Shown here piece after piece: positions 56,606-64,000 of a stretch of 64,000 bases of DNA. Made by a program: the position numbers and the translations under genes. The stretch is from Elephas maximus indicus (lineage: Eukaryota; Chordata; Mammalia; Proboscidea; Elephantidae). The notes below the pieces were generated by a model, which saw only the letters and a list, made by a program, of their open reading frames with translations, did no database searches and had not been told where the DNA came from. Where the stretch lies: positions 64,894,607 through 64,958,606 of the forward strand of contig NC_064835.1 of assembly GCF_024166365.1 (NCBI RefSeq). Direction: 5' to 3'. The first letter of the stretch is position 1; every line of letters starts with the position of its first letter.

Positions 56606-57270
56606 CTGGGAAGTATTTTATATAAACTGTTAAACGCTATACAAATTAAGTTGCTAGATTGCTGTTATTTGAAGACACCGAACTTTGCAATTATGTGGAA
56701 AACACCGATTGAAAGGTATAAAACATAAATCAACCCCGTATATAAACTGCGGTGGGAAAACCAATGTTTTGAACTTTTCTAAAGTGTTTGCGTTAAATTC
56801 GTTAACATCCCATGTTGAGTTTATGGTGATTTTCCATTCCCTTTCTCATGAACTAATGTGTCCTGCAGTTTGCTGTCTGTGCTCTGCCTTGCTTCTGAAT
56901 TAGAAGGCTTACTCTGTTTTTCTTTTTCCTCTGCCTTCCCTTTTTCCTTATGATCATGTGCACCCAGGATTTAATTTTCTGGTGAAGGCAGATGTTTCAG
57001 AAACCTGAGCTCTGGTTTTCTGGAGATGGTTTCCAGTTGACGGTGAGAAATCACTGTGCTGGTTGTAAACAACTGCCAAATAAGTCTTTGGAAGTATAAT
57101 GCAATGTAAGTGCTACCCAGCAAGCTTAAGGACTTTTTAGCGTCTGTGCTTAGGAATACCCTCCTTACTTATGCAGGCGCTCTGGCATTTAGAGTAGATT
57201 TGCACCTGTCATTGTTATGCTGCCAGTGGAGGTAGTAAAAATAAAGAACTGGTTTCCTCCCTTCTGTAAA

Positions 57271-57365
57271 TCAAAACCAAACCAGTTGCCATTGAGTCGC
57301 TTCTAACTCATAGCAACCCCAGAGTAGAACTGTGCTCCACAGTTTTAAATGGCTGATTTTTTAGA
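57271..57365 (-). repeat. AfroSINE variant, tail part
   Basis: AACCAGTTGCCATTGAGTCG, AACTCATAGCAACCCCAGAG and TTAAATGGCTGATTTTTTAG are the reversed tail of the variant also seen at 35063. Confidence 0.75.
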
Positions 57366-57579
57366 AGTATGGAATTACTATTATTATGGAGCAGTATTTG
57401 GAGTACCCATTGATTTCTTTTGTCCCTTTTTTCTAAAATAAGATACATTTCATACTAGGTGACCTATTCAGATCTACAGTGAATTAAATGGGTTATGTTT
57501 TAAATGAAATTCTTTTTGAACTGTGAGTTTTCCCATCTATCCTTTACTCTTCACAATTCTACTTAGCCTTCTGAGAAGA

Positions 57580-57715
57580 TTAGACTGCTGCCAACCAAAA
57601 GGTCTGCAGTTTGAATCCATCAGCCGCTCCTTGGAAACCCTATGGGGTGGTTCTACTCTGTCCTGTAGGGTCTCTATGAGTCAGGATCGACTTGATGGCA
57701 ACAGGTTATGGGTTA
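57580..57715 (+). repeat. AfroSINE, 5'-truncated
   Basis: CTGCCAACCAAAAGGTCTGC, CCTTGGAAACCCTATGGGG, GGTCTCTATGAGTCAGGATC, then GACTTGATGGCAACAGGTTA. The first about 30 bp of the SINE are missing. Confidence 0.8.
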
Positions 57716-58249
57716 ATGTCCATACCAGGTTACAAAATTGCAAAAACTTTTAAAGGATATTAAGCAAGAATTTTTTTTGTATGCTTAGGAGTAGAGAAGG
57801 GATTTTTCTTGACTGTTGCCAAGATGGAAATGAGTGGGGAAGTGATTTGTTAAAGAAAACTTAAGCCTTAAGGGATGAGGGCTGGAGTGGGGGTTGATGG
57901 AAGCTGGGGTAGAGAGGGAAAGCAGCCTGTACACAGTTGATCACAGATATTTATGGAGTTCCTGATAGTGTGGTGAGTTACAAAGTATGTAAACCTCCAT
58001 CTTGCTTTTTAGGAGTGGTGAATCTAGTTGGAAGGAAAAAATTTATACATGTGAAATAGGACAATTGAGTACTATTAACATGGCATACCCTAGGTGCAAT
58101 AGCTTAGAGAAGGGAAGAGGTCAGTGAAGACTGGAATGGTTTTTGAAGAATGGTTATGATTTAAATAAAGAAAACGGGAAAAAAAGACATATTCCAGATG
58201 CTAGCATAACATGTCAGAATGGATTTGGAAGCTGAAGTAAATGATTTTT

Positions 58250-59010
58250 AAAATGCACACATACTTTAAAAAGCCATAGACACAGTATACATACAGACAA
58301 AGCCATGGACAGAAATTAAGCTCAGCAAAAACTGGCACACATACAAAGGTATTATAATAAATATAATAAAGTTCCTACAAAAGATATATACCCTGATAGA
58401 AAAATGCGCAAAGCACTTTAGCAGGAGTATTACAAAATAAGAACTATGAATGACCAGTAAACATATATCAAATATATTTAGCTTCAGTAAAAATCAAAGA
58501 AGTATAAATGTAAACATTAAAATGAAAGCTTTATCTTATGAGATTGACAGTGGTTTAAAAAATAATACTCATGTATCTGGAGAAACAGGCACTTACACAC
58601 CACTGGTGGGAATTTAAATTCTTATGGCAGTGTGGCAGTAAATCAGGAGCCTTAAAAAACTAACATTTTTTATGTAGCCTTCATATAGTTCTAGCCTAAA
58701 GAAATCATTAGATAAGATGCACATAAATCCATCCAACCTTTATAATGCAGAAACACTGGAAATATCCTAAAAGACAATGTGGTTGTATTAACATAGAAAT
58801 GAGAAAAAACAAATGAGGGAACGACTTGGACCCTATGATCCTATCGCTATAAGAATGGGTACTTGGGGAATGTCCACCTATGTATGCATACACGTAGGAG
58901 AAGTTGGAAGGCTATATGCATTACATTGTTAATTGTTCTTAATTCTAGGTAGTTGAGCAATTGGTGACTTGTGTTCTTTGTGCTTATCAATGAAATGAAC
59001 ATGTATTATT
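58250..59010 (+). repeat. Old L1 (L1M/HAL1-type) 3' region
   Basis: The sense-strand order AATGACCAGTAAACATATAT, AAAGAAGTATAAATGTAAAC, CACACCACTGGTGGGAATTT, AGCCTAAAGAAATCATTAGA and ATAATGCAGAAACACTGGAA is that of an old L1 end. It is diverged, with no frame. A weaker continuation runs to about 59290. Confidence 0.6.
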
Positions 59011-59298
59011 CTTTTGAAATCCATTTTAAAGAAAAACAGTTTGAGAATCAGAATAAGAGATAATTGCCTACAGTGGCCTTTAAGAATGTATTTCTTCTAC
59101 CTATTTAAACACTGGGATTTGGCATGGAGAGATTTACCCTTTGCCTGGAAAGCTAATAGAGCCTCAACATTTTTTTTCTTATTAATCTTAAAGAATTGTA
59201 TAGTTGATAACTGTAGGATTTGTTTGGTTTCCTAACAGTTACAGACTGTATATACCATGATAGAAAAATGGGCAAAGTAAAAATGAGCAATTTTAATA

Positions 59299-60660
59299 GT
59301 CAGTACAGCTGGACTATACCAAAAGCCAAGAAGTTTCCTGAATACAACCAAATCCTTCTAAGGCCAGAGTAGCAGGGACAGAAGTCTGGGGACCATGGTT
59401 TCAGGGGACATCTAGGTCAATTGGCATAACAAAATGTATTAAGAAAACGTTCTGCATTTCACTTTGGTGAGAGGCTTCTGGGGTCTTAAACACTAGCAAG
59501 TGACCATCTAATATGCATAGATTGGTCTCAACCTACCTGGATCAAAGGAGAATGAAGAACACCAAAAACATGGTAAAGATGAGCCCAAGAGACAGAAAAG
59601 GCCACACAAACCAGAGACTCCATCAGCCTGAGACCAGAAGGACTAGATGGTGCCCGGCTACCACCAATTGCTGCCCTGACAGGGAACACAATAGAGAATC
59701 CCTGATGGAGCTGGAGAACAGTGGGATGCAGATCTCACATTCTCGTAAAAAGACCTTTAATGGGCTGACTGAGACCGAAGGGACCCTGACGGTCATGGTC
59801 CCTGGACCCTTTGTTAGCCCAAGATTGGAACCATTCCCGAAGCCAACTCTACAGACAGGGATTGACCTGGACAATAAAATAGACAGTGATACTTGTGAGG
59901 AGTGAGCTTCTTGACTCAAGTAGACACTTAAGACTATGTGGGCAGCTCCTGTCTGGTGGTGAGATGAGAAGGAAGAGGGGACAGGAGCTTGTTGAAAGGA
60001 CACGGGGAATACAGGGTGGAGAGGAGGAATGTGCTGTCTCATTAAGAGGAAAGCAGCTAGACAACCAGTGACTGCCCTGACAGTGAGCACAGCAGAGAGC
60101 CCCTGAGGAAGCAGGAGAGCATTGGGATGCAGACCCCAAATTCTCCTTAAGAGACCAGACTTCATGGTCTGACTGAGACTAGAAGGACCCCGGAGGTCAT
60201 GGTCCCCAGACCCTCTGTTAGCCCAAGACAGGAGCCATTCCCAAAGCCAACTCTCCAGACAGGGATTGGACTCGACTATGGGATAGGAAATGATACTGGT
60301 GAAGAATGAGCTTCTTGGATCAAGTAGACACATGAGACTATGTTGGCATCTCCTGTCTGGAGGGGAGATGAGAGAGCAGAGGGGTTCAGAAGCTGGCCGA
60401 ATAGACACGAAAATAGAGTGTGGAGGGAAGGAGTGTGCTGTCTCATTAGGGGGAGAGCAATTAGGAGTATACAGCAAGGTGTATATAACTTTCTGTATGA
60501 GAGATTGACTTGATTTGTAAACTTTCACTTAAAGCACAATACAAATTAAAAAAAAAGAGAGCAGCTAGGATTACACAGCAAGGTGTGTATAACTTTTTTT
60601 TTTTATGAGAGAGTGACTTGATTTGTAAACTTTCACCTAAAGCACAGTTAAAAAAAAAAA
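59299..60660 (+). mobile_element. L1 3' UTR with a 400-bp tandem duplication
   Basis: The element starts near GTCAGTACAGCTGGAC (59299), within a few bases of the 5' end of the copy at 54523. A block of about 400 bp is present twice: CTGCCCTGAC starts at 59671 and 60072. After the first A-run (60548-60556) a third, partial repeat of the last about 90 bp (GCAGCTAGGATTACACAGCA) leads to a second A-run (60649-60667). It lies in sense with PAIP2B and ends about 130 bp before exon 2. The long minus-strand open frame of 301 codons (59623-60528) is antisense to it and opens with GTG. Confidence 0.85.
59579..59905 (+). other. 108-codon open frame in L1 3' UTR
   Basis: The frame begins with the same ATG and MSPRDRKGH as the copy at 54787 and ends DTCEE then TGA at the same length (327 nt). 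Substitutions occur at many codons but there is no stop or frameshift. An in-frame ATG upstream extends the open frame to 59513 in this copy. Its meaning is unknown. Confidence 0.55.
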
Positions 60661-60805
60661 AAAAAAAGCAGTTTCTGTTCCTTTATAGTTAAAGTCTTTG
60701 ACTTAGAACCTAAGAAGCTTCTGGAAGAAACTGGGTGTTATAGGTTCCCTCGATCCTTGTATTTATTTTAGCCTATCTTTTTGCTCCTGTTTAGGCTCTA
60801 TCATA

Positions 60806-60943
60806 ATGAATGGATCCAGTGTGGCCAATACATCACCCAGTGTAAAATCCATAGAGGACCAGGGGATAAATGGGCACGATGAGAAGGAAAACCCATTTGC
60901 AGAGTACATGTGGATGGAAAATGAAGAGGATTTCAACAGACAG
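60806..60943 (+). CDS. PAIP2B: PAIP2B, first coding exon (N-terminal 46 residues)
   Basis: The product is poly(A)-binding protein-interacting protein 2B, a small cytoplasmic repressor of translation that binds PABPC1 and competes with eIF4G and poly(A). The exon spans 60795-60943. It follows an acceptor (CTCCTGTTTAG at 60794), starts with 11 bp of 5' UTR and ends before GTAAAG at 60944, in phase 0. The ATG at 60806 has A at -3. The 46 residues begin [15 protein letters not shown] and end [19 protein letters not shown]. The acidic, aromatic end is the start of the PABP-binding PAM1 region of PAIP2 proteins. The MNGS start distinguishes 2B from PAIP2, which I recall starting with MKDP. The remaining part, including the C-terminal PAM2 motif, must lie beyond 64000. 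A promoter about 28.5 kb upstream fits a 5' UTR first exon. Confidence 0.93.
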
Positions 60944-62175
60944 GTAAAGAAAGACGTGGAAGGCAAATGATGCATAGAACTCAACAGCAGTAATACTATA
61001 CTGTCGGTCCATTAAGAAAGAAATGGGTGGATTGGCTTTAGAAAAACTTAAAAATACACAGAGGCCTGATCCAGAATCACCAAGAACCATCTTCAGCTGG
61101 TAAGAGAGGATAGTGACAGTACTTTGAATGAAAATATTGATGTATTTCTGCCACAGTGATTAAAAGAGGACACAAACATCAGACTAATCCATTGATAGCT
61201 GAAAATCCTTACGTGATGAGCCCATGTATAACCAAGTAGATTGGTATGTACTGCACACTATGATATGTCCTGAGTGTAATTCATGTTACAGAGTAACTGC
61301 TGCAGAGAGGCCTTGCTCTCACCTTATTTTGGGTGTGTTTGCTTATTGAATTTCTTTAGGTGACTGTAAGCCACTGTAGGAATTTCCCAGAGTTTAAATC
61401 AAACCAGGCTCCTCTTGGATCCCAGGCTGTGTTTAGCTTTTGTGTTGACCTACCTGTTCCCCTCTGCCTTTATCCATCCTTTGAATGAAAAATAGATTGT
61501 TGAAAGCATAAGCCATTTGTACTAGCTTTGAGAATAATCAATGACATCCTCTTGGCCCCACTGAGCAGGATTGAACTGAGACTATTAGGAACCAGGTGTC
61601 TGACCTATGGACTTACTTAGGCATTTATCGTACTCAGGCAGAATGCATGGAAAAGTACTGGAAAACTAGGACTTGCAAAAAAGAGAGAGGAAAAAAAAAA
61701 AAAGAAGCTGAAGAAAGACAGTCCAGAAACTGTCATGGATTGAATTGTGTCCCCCCAAAATATCAATTTGGCTAGACCATGATTCCCAGTATTATGTGAT
61801 TGTCCAGCATTTTGTCATCTGCCCTGATTTTCTTATGTGTTGTAAATCCTACCTCTACGATGGTAATGAGGTGAGATTAGTGGCAGTTATGTTAATGAGG
61901 CAGGATTCAATCTACAAGATTAGATTGTGTCTTAAGCCAATTTCTTTTGAGATATAAAAGAAAGAAGCGAGCAGAGGGATATGGGGACCTCCTAACACCA
62001 AGAAAGCAGTGCTGGGAGCAGAGTGCATCCTTGAGCCAGGGGTTCCTGTGCTGAGAAGCTCCTAGTCCAGGGGAAGAATGATGACAAGGACCTTCCACCA
62101 TAGCCAACAGAGAGAAAAAGCCTTCCCCTGAAGCTGACACCCTGAATTTGGACTTCTAGCCTTCTACACTGTGAG

Positions 62176-63409
62176 CTATATCACACACAAGTAAAATTTT
62201 GCTGAATGTCATTCAAAAGTGGCTGCAGCAGTATATCAACAGGGAACTGCCAGAAATTGAAGCCGGATTCAGAAGAGGATGCGGAACTGGGGACATCATT
62301 GCTGATGTCACATGGATCCTGGCTGAAAGAAGAGAATACCAGAAAGATGTTTACCTGTATTCTGTTCACTGTGCCAAGGCATTCGACTGTGTGGATCATA
62401 ACAAATTATGGGTAACATTGTGAAGAATGGGACTTCTAGAACACAATTAATTGTGCTCATGAGGAACCTTTACATAGATCAAGAGACAGTTGTTTGGCAG
62501 AACAAAGGGATACTGGTTGGTTTAAAGTCCGGAAGGGTGTGCGTCAGGGTTGTATTCTTTCACCATACCTATTCAATCTGTATGCTGAGCAAATAATACG
62601 AGAAGCTGGACTATATGAAGAACAGGGCATCAGGATTGGAGGAAGACTTGTTAACAACCTATGTTATGCAGATGACACAACCTTGCTTGCTGAAACTGAA
62701 GAGGACTTAAAGCACGTATCGATGAAGATCGAAGACCACAGCCTTCAGTATGGATTACACCTCAACATAAAACAAAAACCTTCACAACTGAACCAATAAG
62801 CAACATCATGATAAACAGGGAAAAGATCAACGTTGTCAAGATTTCATTTTACTTGGATCCACAATCAACACCCATGGGAGCAGCAGTCAGGAAATCAAAA
62901 GACGCATTGATTGCACTGGGTAAATGCGCTGCAAAAGACCTCTTTAAAGTGTTGAAAAGCAAAGATGTCACCTTGAAGACTAAGGTGTACGCCTGACCCA
63001 AGCCATGGTGTTTTCAGTCACCTCATGTGCATGTGAAAGAGGGACAATGAATAAGGAAGACCAAAGAAGAATTGATGCCTTCGAGTTGTGGTGTTGGCGA
63101 AGAATATTGAACATACCATGGACTGTCTTGGAAGAAGTGGAGCCAGAATGCTTCTTAGAAGCAAAGATGGCAAGACTAAATCTCATGTACTTTGAACATG
63201 TTGTCAGGAGTGATCAGTCCACGGAGAAGGACATCATGCTTGGTAAAGTAGAGGGCCAGCAAAGAAAAGGAAGACCCTCAATGAGATGGCTTGACACAGT
63301 GGCCGCAACAATGGGCTTAAGCATAACAACAATTCTGAGGATGGCACAGGACCAGGCAGTGTTTTGTTCTGTTGTGCATAGGGTCGCTATGAGTCAGAAC
63401 AACAAGAAG
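62176..63409 (+). mobile_element. RTE LINE, 5'-truncated, inserted in an LTR
   Basis: ACTGTGAG at 62168-62175 and 63410-63417 is the likely target duplication, formed from LTR sequence. The RTE begins inside the reverse transcriptase region (translated KWLQQYINRELPEIEAGFRR) and includes a YADD site (NNLCYADDTTLLAETEEDLK). It continues to the C-terminus and a GGTCGCTATGAGTCAGAA tail. At least three frameshifts break it. It is very similar to the copy at 25217. Confidence 0.88.
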
Positions 63410-63424
63410 ACTGTGAGAGAATAA
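62199..63424 (+). pseudogene. RTE reverse transcriptase and C-terminus, frameshifted
   Basis: Plus-strand frames 62199-62423, 62494-62799, 62808-62996 and 63005-63424 together cover the region. Motifs include CAKAFDCVDHNKLW, VRQGCILSPYLFNLYAEQII and CYADDTTLL, and the last frame carries RWLDTVAATMGLSITT. The breaks mean that no functional enzyme can be made. Confidence 0.85.
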
Positions 63425-63624
63425 ATTTCTCTTTGTTAAAGCCATCCACTTGTGGTGTTTCTGTTATAACAGCACTAGATAACTAAGACAAAAAAAAAAG
63501 ATAACTAAGACAGACTAAAAATTATAATAACTTGTCTGAGAGAACTAGGAAAGCAATGACAACTTTACCCTTGGCGGCTTCAAGGATTGTTATAAATAAA
63601 TACCAGACTCTTAAAAAGGGCTGA

Positions 63625-63798
63625 AGCCCGGGTGGCGTAGTGGTTAAGAGTTCAGCTGCTAACCAAAAGGTCAGCAGTTCGAATCCACCAGCTGCTTCTT
63701 GGAAACCCTGTGGGGCCGTTCTACTCTGCCCTGTAGGGTCACTATGAGTCAAAATTGACTTAACAGCAATGGGTTTGGCTTTTTTTTTTCTTTTTTGG
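63625..63798 (+). repeat. AfroSINE with target duplication
   Basis: The complete copy starts AGCCCGGGTGGCGTAGTGGT and ends AGCAATGGGTTTGGC with T-runs. TAAAAAGGGCTGA flanks it at 63612-63624 and 63799-63811 with no difference. Confidence 0.92.
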
Positions 63799-63908
63799 TA
63801 AAAAGGGCTGAGCAGATAAACCTATGTTCACTCATATTCCCCCCAACCTTAATATTCAGAGGTAATACTAGCTTGACAACTTTATTTTGAAACTGCTGTG
63901 TGACATTC

Positions 63909-64000
63909 AGGGGCCCTGGTGGTGCAGTGGTTAAGAGCCCAGGTTGAATCCACCAGCCACTTCCTGGAAATCCTATGGGGCAGTTCTACTCTGTCATATA
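63909..64000 (+). repeat. AfroSINE, cut by the window end
   Basis: The head GGGGCCCTGGTGGTGCAGTG is present. About 25 bp around the A/B-box interval are missing compared with full copies (AGAGCCCAGG joins TTGAATCCACCAGCC). The tail is beyond the window. Confidence 0.8.

Larger units (their letters stand above)
32393..60794 (+). other. PAIP2B: PAIP2B intron 1 (about 28.4 kb)
   Basis: The intron runs from GTGGGC to the acceptor TTTTTGCTCCTGTTTAG at 60794. Repeats fill most of it and are listed separately. Stretches with nothing I recognise are 33088-34392, 35848-37156 (with an (AAAC)n run near 36725-36750 and an L2-like piece at 36375-36500), 37344-38094, 42066-43590 apart from MER5, 45767-47633 apart from a MER5-like piece at 46775-46935, 48591-48959, 52361-53154, 55413-57270 apart from MER5, and 57720-58249. 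These may be unique intronic DNA and could hold enhancers. Confidence 0.6.
61731..63490 (+). repeat. Solo LTR, family A, split by an RTE
   Basis: The LTR starts TGTCATGGATTGAATTGTG (61731) and runs to 62175. It resumes at 63418 (AGAATAAATTTCTCTTTGTT, AAGCCATCCACTTGTGGTG) and ends AGATAACTAAGACA at 63490. After a 9-bp A-run the last 14 bp are repeated (AGATAACTAAGACA at about 63500-63513). I could not find a clear 5-bp target duplication. Confidence 0.75.
60944..64000 (+). other. PAIP2B: PAIP2B intron 2 (start)
   Basis: The donor is CAG|GTAAAG. Read-through would reach a TGA after nine codons. Positions 60944-61730 hold no repeat I recognise. An LTR with a nested RTE (61731-63490) and two AfroSINEs follow. 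No further PAIP2B exon is visible before the window ends. Confidence 0.8.

Noticed and set aside
59623..60528. Open frame of 301 codons on the minus strand, the longest in the window
   Set aside because: It is antisense to an L1 3' UTR, is lengthened by a tandem duplication, starts with GTG and resembles antisense frames in other L1 copies. It is not a host gene.

Overview
The window is mammalian and most likely from an elephant or a close afrotherian. It carries many AfroSINE copies, RTE/BovB-type LINEs with the same 3' tail as those SINEs, and L1 copies of a kind I associate with elephants. Older shared mammalian repeats (L2, MIR, MLT1-type LTRs, MER5) lie beneath them. The species call is an inference from this repeat repertoire.

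The only host gene I can support is PAIP2B, on the plus strand. Positions 1-31,600 look like gene-free upstream DNA packed with repeats. A GC- and CpG-rich promoter lies at about 31,640-32,720. It has seven CCAAT boxes in one orientation and a GC box, followed by a probable non-coding exon 1 that ends near 32,392. A repeat-filled intron of about 28.4 kb leads to exon 2 (60795-60943), which holds the start codon and the first 46 codons. The rest of the gene lies past the right edge. PAIP2B binds poly(A)-binding protein and represses translation.

The upstream region (1-31,600) holds L1 tails, MIR, L2, several ERVL/MaLR-type solo LTRs, two SINEs with a tRNA-Gly-like head, and a structurally complete RTE element (25217-29929, 12-bp target-site duplication). 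A 1.5-kb L1 with its own 14-bp duplication has split that element. A second RTE fragment (30357-31527) ends about 100 bp before the CpG-rich promoter. Nested insertions allow relative dating, most clearly at 22084-23612, where a MIR holds an MLT1 LTR, which holds a younger LTR, plus an AfroSINE.

The first intron (32393-60794) holds about 18 AfroSINE copies or fragments, L1 pieces, one RTE tail, MER5A hAT elements, and an L2 (48960-52360) broken by three insertions. An L1 3' end with a tandemly duplicated 3' UTR sits about 130 bp upstream of exon 2. Intron 2 starts at 60944 and contains a solo LTR split by an RTE.

No new biological system is evident. The most unusual signals are: (a) a 108-codon reading frame kept at the same length in separate copies of the L1 3' UTR, with a long open frame on its antisense strand; (b) a SINE family with a tRNA-Gly-like head and an RTE-like tail; (c) a 71-bp piece of an LTR copied about 0.9 kb upstream of that LTR; (d) a 17-bp minisatellite inside a solo LTR.
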